DNA from: Bog-159 sp035541265
GTDB lineage: Bacteria; Acidobacteriota; Terriglobia; Bryobacterales; Bryobacteraceae
Assembly (NCBI GenBank): GCA_035541265.1
Contig: DATKNQ010000101.1
Span: 1 to 64,000 of the forward strand
Reading direction: 5' to 3'
DNA: 64,000 nt
Part shown: piece by piece, positions 1 to 8,827 of the stretch
Numbering within the stretch: the stretch's first letter is position 1
How the letters are laid out: each line of letters begins with the position of its first letter
The notes under the pieces: generated by a model
Told to the model about the DNA's origin: nothing
Seen by the model: only the letters and a program-made list of their open reading frames with translations
Database searches by the model: none
Program-made: the position numbers and the translations under genes

Positions 1-2085
1 GTGATGGACTCAGCCGGCAACCTCTATGGCACGACACCGCAGGGCGGCAGTGGAGATGAGGGCGTCGTTTTCAGGCTGGACACCGCGGGCCGCCAGCGCG
101 TGCTCCACACCTTCACCGGAGGCGCCGATGGAGGACGGCCGAAAGGCGGAGTCGTGCTGGATGCCGCGGGTAATCTGTACGGCGCTACGCATCGCGGCGG
201 CGCTTGGGGATACGGCGTGGTGTACAAGATCAGCGCCCAAGGTGTCGAGTCTGTGCTGTACAGTTTCACAGGCGGCACAGACGGCGGCTACCCTACCGCA
301 GGTGTGACCCTGGATTCCTCCGGGAACCTTTACGGCACCGCGGGTGCCGTGGTGTTCAAACTTGACCCGGAAGGAGGCGAGACGGTGCTATACACTTTCG
401 CCGGCGGGACGGACGGCACCTTTCCAGTGGGCAGTGTGGTCCTGGACTCGGCCGGCAATCTTTACGGAACCACCGAGAGCGGCGGCTCAGCCGGCTACGG
501 CGTCGTGTACCGGCTGGACACGGCAGGCAACCTGACCCTTCTTCACACATTTGCCGGTGGAGCCGATGGGGCGGATCCCCAGGCCGGCCTGCTGCTGGAT
601 GCGGCCGGCAGTCTTTACGGAACCACTGCCGATGGCGGATTTCGCGGAGCCGGGGTGGTATTCAAAGTGGACGCCGCAGGCCAATACTCTGTGTTGTATA
701 CGTTCACCGGCGGCCAGGATGGCTCCCATCCTTACGCGGCCCTGACTTCGGATAGTGCGGGCAATCTCTACGGCACCACCCTCGAAGGTGGAGGTTGGTC
801 TTATGGCACGGTTTTCAAACTGGATGCCGCCGGCGCTGAGACGGTGCTATACGCTTTCACTGGCCGAACTGACGGCGGCGAGCCCTATGGCGGCGTCATC
901 TTAGATGCCGCAGGCAACATTTACGGCACCGCCGCGACAGGTGAGCCGGGCGTGGATGAAGGAGTGGTATACGAACTCGATCCCGCCGGGCAAGAGACCG
1001 TTCTATACACCTTCATGGGCGGCATGGCGGGAACCCGGCCCGATTCGGGTGTGATTCTGGACGCCGCGGGCAACCTCTATGGCACGACGTATTTCGGGGG
1101 CGCGGCCGCTGCCGGTACGGTCTACAAGTTCGATATGCATACCGGACGTGAGACAGTGCTGCACAGCTTCGGGGGGCCGGCGGATGGCGCCTTTCCCATG
1201 GACAGCGTCGTTATGGACAGCTCCGGAAATCTGTACGGGACTACCACCGATGGCGGCTCCTCTAACGCCGGCGTGGTGTTCAAGCTGGACTCTTCCGGGG
1301 CAGAGACGATCCTGCATAACTTTACGGGTGGCGACGACGGCGCAAGCCCGGAGGCAGGGCTGACGCTCGATTCCGCTGGCAACCTTTATGGGACGACGGT
1401 ATACGGCGGGGCGGCCAATGCCGGAGTGGTGTTCAAGGTGTCTCCGGTGGACGGCGAATCGGTGGTCTACGCCTTCTCCGGAGGTGACGATGGCGCCAAT
1501 CCGTCCAGTGGTCTGATGCCTGACCCCTCCGGCAACCTCTACGGAGTCACTTCGTGGGGAGGAGCTTTCGCCGGCGGAGTGATCTACGAGTTGGATCCTG
1601 CGGGCAATTTTATGGTCGTGCACTCTTTCACCAGCAGTGAAGGGTACAATCCTGCCGGTAGCTTGGCAATGGATTCGGATGGCAATCTGTACGGCACTCT
1701 TATCAACGGCGGCAACAACGCCGAAGGGTTGGGCATCATCTATAAGCTGGCCGCCTCCGGCCAACTCACCGTGCTGCATAGCTTCACCTCCTCCTACGAT
1801 GGACAGAAGCCCAACTCGGGGATCATCGTTGATGCAGCCGGCAACGTATATGGAACGACTCTGCAAGGCGGTCCTGACGACGACGGTACGGTATTCAAGA
1901 TCGACGCTACGGGCCAGTTCTCGGATCTCTTCACCTTCCCGGGCGGCACGGGTGGTTTTAACCCCCAAGGCGGTCTCATTCTGAACTCTGCCGGTGATCT
2001 GCTCGGCACTGCCAGCGGCGGTGGCAACGTCGGCGGGCTGATCTTCGAACTCACCGGCGGCAATGCCTCGCTCCGCCGGCAGTAA
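1..2085 (+). CDS. GloVer-repeat protein, 5'-truncated by window edge
   Basis: The frame is open from the first base, so the true start and any signal peptide lie outside the window. The visible 694 residues consist of about 14 tandem units of roughly 48 residues, each with a core like GNLYGTT-x-GG...GVVFKLD-x-xG followed by ETVLYTFTGG-x-DG-x-xP. This matches the tandem repeat called GloVer (TIGR03803), abundant in Acidobacteria and usually in secreted proteins. The third unit (residues about 100-125) is shortened. The repeats probably form a beta-propeller or similar beta structure; the ligand is unknown. The protein ends in a short tail (ASLRRQ) with no obvious sorting domain. Confidence 0.85.
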   Translation: MMDSAGNLYGTTPQGGSGDEGVVFRLDTAGRQRVLHTFTGGADGGRPKGGVVLDAAGNLYGATHRGGAWGYGVVYKISAQGVESVLYSFTGGTDGGYPTAGVTLDSSGNLYGTAGAVVFKLDPEGGETVLYTFAGGTDGTFPVGSVVLDSAGNLYGTTESGGSAGYGVVYRLDTAGNLTLLHTFAGGADGADPQAGLLLDAAGSLYGTTADGGFRGAGVVFKVDAAGQYSVLYTFTGGQDGSHPYAALTSDSAGNLYGTTLEGGGWSYGTVFKLDAAGAETVLYAFTGRTDGGEPYGGVILDAAGNIYGTAATGEPGVDEGVVYELDPAGQETVLYTFMGGMAGTRPDSGVILDAAGNLYGTTYFGGAAAAGTVYKFDMHTGRETVLHSFGGPADGAFPMDSVVMDSSGNLYGTTTDGGSSNAGVVFKLDSSGAETILHNFTGGDDGASPEAGLTLDSAGNLYGTTVYGGAANAGVVFKVSPVDGESVVYAFSGGDDGANPSSGLMPDPSGNLYGVTSWGGAFAGGVIYELDPAGNFMVVHSFTSSEGYNPAGSLAMDSDGNLYGTLINGGNNAEGLGIIYKLAASGQLTVLHSFTSSYDGQKPNSGIIVDAAGNVYGTTLQGGPDDDGTVFKIDATGQFSDLFTFPGGTGGFNPQGGLILNSAGDLLGTASGGGNVGGLIFELTGGNASLRRQ

Positions 2086-2443
2086 CGGCGCCGAGTCAGC
2101 CGGTCACGCCACTTTGTAACAGGCTCGGCCCGCGAATTGAATGACCTAGCCACTCTGCGGTAAGTTCCTCAGTTTCGAGGTCCGCACCCTGGAACCGGGG
2201 CAACACTGTTGCGGGTTCCAACCAACGCCAGCTTTGTGCGGGAGGGGCGGTGTCTGCTGTTCGCTGCCTTTTCGGTCACGCTGCGGGATTGCCGCGGGTG
2301 CCGCACGATTGCGTGGTGTCCGTCGTATGACCGCGCGGGGCTGAGGGCGGCGCAGCGCCTGGCGCTGGCGCGATGGGAGGACGACGGCGGCGCACCTGAA
2401 ACGTATTCGCCCGGCCCGTCACTATGCTAGAACAGAACTGGCC
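2086..2443. other. Intergenic region, no clear gene
   Basis: These 358 bases separate the GloVer protein from the phosphoesterase. A 73-codon TTG-initiated frame at 2209-2430 has no recognisable features and no convincing ribosome binding site, so it is not called. The region contains one clear inverted repeat (listed separately). No convincing sigma-70 promoter was found ahead of 2444. Confidence 0.6.
2191..2219 (+). terminator. Interrupted hairpin, possible terminator
   Basis: GGAACC (2191-2196) pairs with GGTTCC (2214-2219), and inside it GCAAC (2200-2204) pairs with GTTGC (2208-2212) around the loop ACT. An asymmetric internal loop separates the two stems. No U-tract follows, so it may be a factor-assisted terminator of the upstream gene or simply a palindrome. 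Confidence 0.4.
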
Positions 2444-3874
2444 ATGCCGATCAATGACAAGCGAATTGAACACTTCATCGTCCTGATGCTGGAGAACCGG
2501 TCGTTCGACCATATGCTCGGATTTTCGGGGATTCCGGGCATCGACGGGCTGACTGGCGCGGAAACGAATCCGGATACTACCGGAGCGCAGGTAAGAGTCT
2601 CCAACGATGCCAAGTACATCGGCGACTACGAACCCGACCCTGGGCATGAACTGTTCGACGTGAATGTCCAGATCTTCTCCAACCAGGACGCCACGCCGGG
2701 GCAGGCGCCGCAGATGCAGGGATTTATCCAGAACTATTTCCAGGTGTGTAACGACGCCAAGCGCGCGCGGGACATTATGAAGTGCTTCTCACCCGATCGC
2801 CTACCGGTGTTGACTTACCTGGCGCAGCATTATGCGGTCTGCGACCGCTGGTTCTCTTCAGTGCCGGGTCCGACGTTGCCGAACCGGTCGTTCGCACACG
2901 CCGCCACGTCGCTGGGGTCGGCTGTGGGGCCGCCGTTTCTTGGCGACTTACACACAATCTATGCCGTATTGAATCAGCAGCAAGTCTCAGCCAAGATTTA
3001 TTACCAGGATTACACAATGGCTCTGACGTTCAAGGAGCTGCTCGGCAATCAGACGGAGTATTTCGGGCTGTACGACGACTTCCTGAGTGACTGCAAGAAT
3101 GACGCGCTGCCGAATTACTGTTTCATCGAGCCGCGTTACAATGCCGATGACACTGGTGGTGCGCACGAGCCCGCCGATCAGCATCCCGACCACGACGTGC
3201 GCGACGGTGAGGCGCTGATTCACGACGTCTACCTGGCGCTCACGGGCAATCCGAATGTGTGGCAGAAGACGTTGTTCCTGATCGTTTACGACGAGCATGG
3301 CGGGCTGTACGATCACGTGGAGCCGCCGGCCTGCGTGAACCCGGACGGCAAGACTTCGGCGGCGCCGGCTTTCGATTTTGCCAGGCTGGGAATTCGGGTT
3401 CCGGCGGTGATGGCTTCGCCTTACATCAAGCCGGGCACGGTGATCGGGAGCGCGGACGGCACGCTCTACGATCACACGTCCATCATCGCCACGGCCCGTA
3501 AGCTGTTTCTGCCGGATTGGCAGAATACTGCGCTGACGGATCGCGACAAGAACGCCATGACGTTCGATCAGGTGTTAAGCCTGGCAACACCGGACAACAT
3601 TCCCGCGGCGGCGCGTGCCGTGGCGGCCGGGGCGCATGCCGCGGTTCTAGGGGCGCGGGTTGCGGCGGTACCGGCCGGCCAGGCGCCGCCCTCGAGTAAA
3701 GACAAGCCCCTTTCGAACCTGCAGACCGACATGGTGAACCATGCTTATGAGGCCGAGCAGCGGTACCTTCAACCGGAACAGCGCACCGGACAGGTTCCGG
3801 ACAACATTCGGACCGAGAAGCAGGCATCCCAGTATCTACAGGATGTCGCGCGGCGGCTCAGGGGGCAGTCATGA
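2444..3874 (+). CDS. Phosphoesterase family protein (phospholipase C / acid phosphatase type)
   Basis: This 476-residue protein belongs to the PF04185 phosphoesterase family, which includes non-haemolytic phospholipases C and acid phosphatases. Diagnostic motifs are ENRSFDH near residue 17, a DPGHE motif near residue 65, and DEHGGLYDHV near residue 280, which carry the metal and catalytic residues. Family members hydrolyse phosphate esters in the periplasm or outside the cell. Unusually, the N-terminus (MPINDKRIEHFIVLML) is not a signal peptide and has no twin-arginine motif, although most relatives are exported. The stop overlaps the start of the following outer-membrane protein by ATGA, implying translational coupling. 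Substrate is not predictable. Confidence 0.88.
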   Translation: MPINDKRIEHFIVLMLENRSFDHMLGFSGIPGIDGLTGAETNPDTTGAQVRVSNDAKYIGDYEPDPGHELFDVNVQIFSNQDATPGQAPQMQGFIQNYFQVCNDAKRARDIMKCFSPDRLPVLTYLAQHYAVCDRWFSSVPGPTLPNRSFAHAATSLGSAVGPPFLGDLHTIYAVLNQQQVSAKIYYQDYTMALTFKELLGNQTEYFGLYDDFLSDCKNDALPNYCFIEPRYNADDTGGAHEPADQHPDHDVRDGEALIHDVYLALTGNPNVWQKTLFLIVYDEHGGLYDHVEPPACVNPDGKTSAAPAFDFARLGIRVPAVMASPYIKPGTVIGSADGTLYDHTSIIATARKLFLPDWQNTALTDRDKNAMTFDQVLSLATPDNIPAAARAVAAGAHAAVLGARVAAVPAGQAPPSSKDKPLSNLQTDMVNHAYEAEQRYLQPEQRTGQVPDNIRTEKQASQYLQDVARRLRGQS

Positions 3875-5160
3875 GAATTCTGGTTCTGCTGGTGCTGGCC
3901 GGCACGCTCGCTTATGGCGATGACCAACTCGCCAAGGAAGTACATACCATTGAGAACTACTGCGCGCCGGCATTCAAGGACAAACTGCTCGACCGGACGC
4001 AGGATGGGCAGTGCATTCAGCCGATTGTCAACGGCTCGCCGCTGCACCTGAACGCCAAGATGTTCGCGCCGGGCAACGGGCTTGGATTGGGTCTGGGATA
4101 CAAGCGCGAGTTCACCTTCGGCGAGAAATGGCAGAACAACTGGGACCTGGGCGCGATGGGGTCGGTCGAGGGCGCTTGGGAGGCGCATTTCATCGCGGTG
4201 CTCGACAAACAAGGGAAGGCGCCATCGATGACGGACACGACGCCTCCGGGGCGGCGGATTGTGGAGAAGTTTGAAATTCAGCCGTATGTGACCGCGCAGC
4301 AGTTGACGAAGCTGGATTTCTACGGGGAAGGGCCGCAGTCGTTTCGCACCCTGGTGGCGCTCTATACCGAGCGCGACGTGCGTGTGGGTGTGGGGGTGTC
4401 GATCCCACTGGCATGGTGGCTGAATGCGGGGGCAAAAGCGGAAGGATTATGGCCGGCGATCGGAACGAATTCCACCAGCACGATCCCCTCGGTGGCGGCG
4501 GCTTACCAGCTTAATCCTTCGTTCGCGCCGGGCATCGTATCCCAGCCAGCTTTCTCGCACTATCAGTTCTATATTCGGCCGCATATTCCGAACCAGGAAC
4601 CGTTCAACGTGATTGACAAGATCGGTTACGAATACTATCAGGATCATGGGGCGGGGCAGTATTCATTCGGACGCTTCCGCGCCGACTTACTGACTAACTT
4701 ATACCCGGAGCATGCGGGGAAAGAGAGGCGGCGCGATTGCATTCTGTCAGTCTATGCCCGGTTGACGCTGGCGCAGGTTTCCGCGGGCGATAGCGTGCCG
4801 TTCTATCTGCAGGACACTCTCGGCGGGACAGACATCAACGGTGATCCGGTCTTACGCGGCTTTGCGGACTACCGCTATCGCGCGCCCGACAACCTGGTGT
4901 TCGAGGTGGAATTCAACCGGCGGATCTGGAAGCCGCTCGGCATCATGCTCTTCTACGATACCGGGCAGGTGGCCGCGCAGGCATCCGATCTGAGCTTGGC
5001 ACAGATGCGCCACAGCGTGGGCGGCGGAATCACATTGTGGTCGGCGACCAAGGTCGTGTTTCGCGCCTACGTCGGATTCGGCGGCGGCGAAGGCATGCAC
5101 ATTTTCGAAGGTATTCTGCCGCTGCCGGGACCCGTGGCGGCGCCTTACCGCACTTACTAA
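3871..5160 (+). CDS. Omp85-superfamily outer-membrane beta-barrel protein, POTRA-less
   Basis: This 429-residue protein has a short signal peptide (MRILVLLVLAGTLAYG). The C-terminal half resembles the BamA/surface-antigen barrel: LGGT followed by the LRGF motif of loop 6 (residues 328-331), then alternating strands and a late FYDTGQV motif. The region between the signal peptide and the barrel is too short for POTRA domains. It is coupled to the phosphoesterase gene by a 4-base overlap. Omp85 barrels insert or translocate proteins or lipids at the outer membrane; here the partner is plausibly the adjacent phosphoesterase, which is an inference. Confidence 0.75.
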   Translation: MRILVLLVLAGTLAYGDDQLAKEVHTIENYCAPAFKDKLLDRTQDGQCIQPIVNGSPLHLNAKMFAPGNGLGLGLGYKREFTFGEKWQNNWDLGAMGSVEGAWEAHFIAVLDKQGKAPSMTDTTPPGRRIVEKFEIQPYVTAQQLTKLDFYGEGPQSFRTLVALYTERDVRVGVGVSIPLAWWLNAGAKAEGLWPAIGTNSTSTIPSVAAAYQLNPSFAPGIVSQPAFSHYQFYIRPHIPNQEPFNVIDKIGYEYYQDHGAGQYSFGRFRADLLTNLYPEHAGKERRRDCILSVYARLTLAQVSAGDSVPFYLQDTLGGTDINGDPVLRGFADYRYRAPDNLVFEVEFNRRIWKPLGIMLFYDTGQVAAQASDLSLAQMRHSVGGGITLWSATKVVFRAYVGFGGGEGMHIFEGILPLPGPVAAPYRTY

Positions 5161-5166
5161 GCCGAA

Positions 5167-6054
5167 CTATCGGCCGTTCGCCGCGCCACCCTGGGCGAAG
5201 TAACCCTCGTCCTGGATCTTGAAGTGCAGGTTCTGGATGGTCTCTTCCATCCACTGGTGGAAGCGGGCCTGCTGGAGATCCTTCAGGATTTCATCTTGCA
5301 CTTCGGCATACGGCTGGGCGCTAATCTCTTCGGCGCGGAACAGGTAGAAGCCGTTCGGTTGCCGGACCGGCTCGCTCACCTCGCCGGCCTTCAAAGAGAA
5401 GATCGCCGAGCGGATGGCGTCGGGGAGATTATCCGAGCGGCGGATGGTACCGAAATCGCCATCTTTGGCGACGGAGACCTGATCCTGCGAATTCTCTTTC
5501 ACCATCTTGACGAACTCTGCACCTGCCAGAATATCAGCGCGGATCTTGGAGATCTTGGCCATGGCCTCGGCCTCCGAGAGATGCTTCGGCTCGCCGCTGA
5601 ACGCGATGTAAATCGCCTTCACCTTGACTTGCGTATAGCGATTCTTGGCCTGGTTGTAGAAAGCTTCAGCGTCGGCGGGAGTAATGTGCATGCCGCTCAG
5701 GACTTCGTGTAACTGCGCGTTCATCAGCAGGTACATGCGATTGAAGGCCAGCGATTCGCGGGTAGGACTTTGCTGGTCGAGCTTGGCTTGTTCGGCCATT
5801 GCGGCGAGCGCATGCATGAGCGCGAACTGTTGGACGAATTGCTTGCGGTCGTGCAGCGCGGACTGCTGCATGTTGGGCGGCATGACTGCCAGAAAGCTCT
5901 TCAATTCGCCGGCTGTCAGTTTCTGGCCTTCGCCAAACGTGGCGACCACCGTGTCGGGCGGCACATCGGGCAGCGGGGCTGCGGGCGGCAAGGGTTGCGG
6001 GGCAGACTGCGCCCACAGCGCACCTGCAAAAACGAAAAACAGGATGGACTTCAT
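5167..6054 (-). CDS. Peptidylprolyl isomerase, parvulin (SurA/PrsA-like)
   Basis: This 295-residue exported protein begins with a signal peptide (MKSILFFVFAGALWAQS). An N-terminal helical SurA-like region (residues about 35-130) is followed by a rotamase (parvulin) domain at about 145-250, recognisable from DGDFGTI, FSLKAGEVSEPV and NGFYLFR. Such proteins assist folding of outer-membrane or secreted proteins in the periplasm. It lies 44 bases after trpS on the same strand and converges with the Omp85-like gene, the two stops being 6 bases apart. Its client is unknown. Confidence 0.88.
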   Translation of the reverse strand: MKSILFFVFAGALWAQSAPQPLPPAAPLPDVPPDTVVATFGEGQKLTAGELKSFLAVMPPNMQQSALHDRKQFVQQFALMHALAAMAEQAKLDQQSPTRESLAFNRMYLLMNAQLHEVLSGMHITPADAEAFYNQAKNRYTQVKVKAIYIAFSGEPKHLSEAEAMAKISKIRADILAGAEFVKMVKENSQDQVSVAKDGDFGTIRRSDNLPDAIRSAIFSLKAGEVSEPVRQPNGFYLFRAEEISAQPYAEVQDEILKDLQQARFHQWMEETIQNLHFKIQDEGYFAQGGAANGR

Positions 6055-6098
6055 GAGGTTGGCGATTTTTCAGTGTAACGCGATTGGGCCGGCCAATG

Positions 6099-7088
6099 TC
6101 AGGACCCTGTGTACAGGCCCATGCGCTGCTTCACCAGCTCCACGGTGGCGTTCGCGATGGGGCTGACGCGCGCGGCGCCTTCGCGCAGCACGCCGGGAAT
6201 GTAGCCGGGGTCGGCCATCATGTCGTGATAGCGTTTCTGAAATGGCTCCAGGTTCGCAATGGTGATCTCGGCCACCTGTTTCTTCAGGTCACCGTAACGC
6301 ATGCCGCTGAAGTGCGCGCGCATCTGGTCGTCGGTCCAGCCGGCGAAGGCCTGATAGATGTTGAGCAGGTTGGCGACGCCATCGCCGAGGTTTTCGTAAT
6401 CCACGCCGGGGTTCGAATCGGTGGTGGCGCGCATAAAGATCTTGCGGATGCGGTCGGGCGGATCGAGCAGCGCCACGGCGTGATTGGCGCCCGCCGCGGA
6501 TTTGCTCATCTTCGTGGTGGGATCGTCGAGCCCCATGATGCGCGCGCCGACGCCCGGCAGGCTGGTGGCGGGCATGACGAACGTGTCGCCATAGAGCGAA
6601 TTAAAGCGCTGCGCGATGTCGCGGGTGAGTTCCAGGTGCTGCGCCTGGTCCTCGCCCACCGGCACTACGGCGGCCTGATACAGCAGAATGTCGGCGGCCA
6701 TCAGGCAAGGATATTGCAGCAGGCCGTCGCCCACGGATTCCTGCTTGGCGGCCTTGGCCTTGTATTGCGTCATGCGCTCGAGCCAGCCCACGGGCGTGAC
6801 GCAGGTGAGCATCCAGGCGAGCTCGGCGTGTGCCGGCACCGCGGACTGCACCATGATGCTCGATTGCGCGGGGTCGATGCCCGCGGCCAGGTAGAGTCCG
6901 GCGATCTCGATGATCTTGGCGCGCAGCGCGGCGGGATCCTGCGGTACGGTGATGGCGTGCAGATCCACGATGCAGAAGATGCACTCGTATTCAGACTGCA
7001 CGCGCACCCAATTTTGCAGCGCCCCCAAATAGTTTCCGATATGTAAATCTCCGGAGGGCTGCATTCCGGAAAAGACTCGTGCTCTCAT
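6099..7088 (-). CDS. trpS: Tryptophanyl-tRNA synthetase
   Basis: This class I aminoacyl-tRNA synthetase (329 residues) charges tRNA-Trp in the cytoplasm. The start was placed at 7088 because family members begin with (M)xxRVFSGMQPSG; a GTG-initiated extension of 17 residues upstream has no family support. The HIGH-type signature is GDLHIGNYLG near residue 15 and the KMSKS motif is near residue 200. Length is normal. Its ATG shares the palindrome CATG with the ATG of the divergent RNA methyltransferase, so the start codons of the two genes overlap by two bases. Confidence 0.96.
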   Translation of the reverse strand: MRARVFSGMQPSGDLHIGNYLGALQNWVRVQSEYECIFCIVDLHAITVPQDPAALRAKIIEIAGLYLAAGIDPAQSSIMVQSAVPAHAELAWMLTCVTPVGWLERMTQYKAKAAKQESVGDGLLQYPCLMAADILLYQAAVVPVGEDQAQHLELTRDIAQRFNSLYGDTFVMPATSLPGVGARIMGLDDPTTKMSKSAAGANHAVALLDPPDRIRKIFMRATTDSNPGVDYENLGDGVANLLNIYQAFAGWTDDQMRAHFSGMRYGDLKKQVAEITIANLEPFQKRYHDMMADPGYIPGVLREGAARVSPIANATVELVKQRMGLYTGS

Positions 7089-8319
7089 GGTAAGTGGGTT
7101 CGAAGGAGTAATTTTTATCCTAAGCGATTTCGAGATCACGGTGGAAAAGCTGGTGTACGGCGGCCATGGCTTGGGCCGTCTGGACGGGCGCGCGGTGTTG
7201 GCGCCCTATGTGCTGCCGGGCGAGCGCGTGCGCTTGCGCGGCGTCGCGGAGAAGCCTGGATTGCTGCGCGCCGGGTTGCTGGAAGTGTTGGAACCCGCGC
7301 CGGAGCGGACCGCGCCGCGGTGTCCGTATTTCGGCCGCTGCGGAGGGTGCCACTATCAGCAGGCGCCCTATGAGATGCAACTCGCCTGGAAGCGCGCGAT
7401 TCTCGAAGACCAGTTGCGGCGCATCGGGAAGATCGAGCCGCCGGCGGAGATTGGCGTGGTGGCGGGCGAGCCCTGGGGCTATCGCAATCGCGTGCAGTTG
7501 CATGTCTCGGACGGTGCACTGGGATATCGCGGCGCGCAATCGCATAAGCTGTGCGCGATCGAGCAGTGCCCGATCGCGTCGCCCGCGATCAATCGGGCGA
7601 TCGCGGCGCTGCGGGCCATGCTGCGGGACGCGCGCTGGCCGCGCTTCGTGCAGGCAGTCGAGCTGTTCACTAATGAAACGGAGATGCAGCTTAATGTTTT
7701 GGAGACGGAGCGGCCGGTGGCGCGGCGTTTCTTCGATTGGTGCGCGGAGCAGATTCCGGGATTGGTTGCGGGCGCGCTAGATTACACGGCGGCAGGACAT
7801 GTCTGGCGCGTGAGCCGGGGCGCGTTCTTTCAAGTGAACCGATGGTTGGCCGATAAGCTAGTCGAGGTTGCGATCGGGGCTGCCGCCGGCGGGGCTGCCG
7901 TTGATCTATACGCGGGCGTGGGATTGTTTTCGCTGCCGCTGGCGGGGCGGTTCGCATCCGTCGCCGCGGTGGAGTCCGGTGCGCGCGCGGCGGCCGATCT
8001 GCGGTTCAATGCGGAGCGCGCGGGGCTGAACGTGCAGGTTGAGCAAGCCAGCGCCGAGGAATGGCTCGAGAGCCTGGAAAGCGCGCCGGACCTTGTGTTA
8101 GTGGACCCGCCGCGCGCCGGCATCGGCAAACACATCGTGGCGCGGCTTGGTGCGCTGCGCGTGCCGCGGCTGACGATCGTCTCGTGCGACCCGGCGACCC
8201 TGGCGCGCGACCTGGCCGGATTGCTGGCGGCCGGCTATCGCATCGAGCGGCTGACGCTGGTGGATCTGTTCCCGCAGACCTATCACCTGGAGACCGTCGC
8301 GCATCTCGTGCTTGGCTGA
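7087..8319 (+). CDS. 23S rRNA uracil-C5 methyltransferase, RlmD/TrmA type
   Basis: This 410-residue protein contains an N-terminal TRAM domain (residues about 15-70), an iron-sulfur cysteine cluster CPYFGRCGGC near residue 80, and a SAM-dependent methyltransferase domain with VDLYAGVGLFSLPL (about 272-285), VDPPRAG (about 338) and the catalytic cysteine motif SCDPATLARD (about 362). The family methylates C5 of uridine in 23S rRNA (U1939 or U747) or tRNA. The start is ambiguous: ATG at 7087 overlaps the trpS start, while a strong GAAGGAG at 7102-7108 lies inside this frame, 8 bases ahead of an in-frame ATC at 7117 that would give the usual family N-terminus. Confidence 0.92.
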   Translation: MVSGFEGVIFILSDFEITVEKLVYGGHGLGRLDGRAVLAPYVLPGERVRLRGVAEKPGLLRAGLLEVLEPAPERTAPRCPYFGRCGGCHYQQAPYEMQLAWKRAILEDQLRRIGKIEPPAEIGVVAGEPWGYRNRVQLHVSDGALGYRGAQSHKLCAIEQCPIASPAINRAIAALRAMLRDARWPRFVQAVELFTNETEMQLNVLETERPVARRFFDWCAEQIPGLVAGALDYTAAGHVWRVSRGAFFQVNRWLADKLVEVAIGAAAGGAAVDLYAGVGLFSLPLAGRFASVAAVESGARAAADLRFNAERAGLNVQVEQASAEEWLESLESAPDLVLVDPPRAGIGKHIVARLGALRVPRLTIVSCDPATLARDLAGLLAAGYRIERLTLVDLFPQTYHLETVAHLVLG

Positions 8320-8344
8320 GGGCAACGCATAGTATGCTGGGGCC

Positions 8345-8827
8345 ATGGAACTGCTGACAGTCCCGCTGGAGATCCCCGAAGGCGCCAACGTGATCGTGGG
8401 ACAGACGCACTTCATCAAGTCCGTCGAAGACTTGTATGAAGCACTGGTCGCGAGCGTGCCGCAGTTGAAATTCGGCATCGCGTTCAACGAGGCTTCGGGT
8501 CCTTGCCTGACGCGCGTGGAAGGCAACGACGATGCGTTGCGCGCGTGCGCGGAACGTAATGCGACCGCGGTCGGCGCGGGTCACATCTTCGTTATCGTGC
8601 TCGCGAACGGCTATCCGATCAACGTGCTGGGCGCGATCCGCAACGTGCCGGAAGTGTGTTCGATCTTCTGCGCCACGGCCAATCCGGTGGAGGTCGTGCT
8701 GGCGCAGACGGAACAGGGCCGCGGCGTGCTCGGCGTGATCGATGGCTTCTCGCCGAAGGGCGTGGAAAGCCCGGTGGATGCGGAGGCGCGTCACGTCCTG
8801 CTGCGCAGGTTTGGTTACAAGCGGTGA
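8345..8827 (+). CDS. Adenosine-specific kinase (DUF355 family)
   Basis: This 160-residue protein matches the PF04008 (DUF355) family, described as adenosine-specific kinase from a structural genomics study. Typical blocks are IPEGANVIVGQTHFIKSVED near the N-terminus, FGIAFNEASGPCL near residue 45 and GVIDGFSPKGVE near residue 135. The cellular role is poorly established. Its TGA stop overlaps the GTG start of the next gene (GTGA), so the two are probably co-translated. Confidence 0.88.
   Translation: MELLTVPLEIPEGANVIVGQTHFIKSVEDLYEALVASVPQLKFGIAFNEASGPCLTRVEGNDDALRACAERNATAVGAGHIFVIVLANGYPINVLGAIRNVPEVCSIFCATANPVEVVLAQTEQGRGVLGVIDGFSPKGVESPVDAEARHVLLRRFGYKR

Noticed and set aside
1003..1968. 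321-codon minus-strand frame
   Set aside because: It lies wholly antisense to the GloVer repeats, and its composition (His/Arg/Val-rich) is what the repeated coding strand gives in that frame.
2209..2430. 73-codon TTG frame between the GloVer and phosphoesterase genes
   Set aside because: No ribosome binding site, no recognisable features, overlaps a hairpin.
6084..7046. 320-codon plus-strand frame
   Set aside because: Antisense shadow of trpS, which has clear HIGH and KMSKS motifs.
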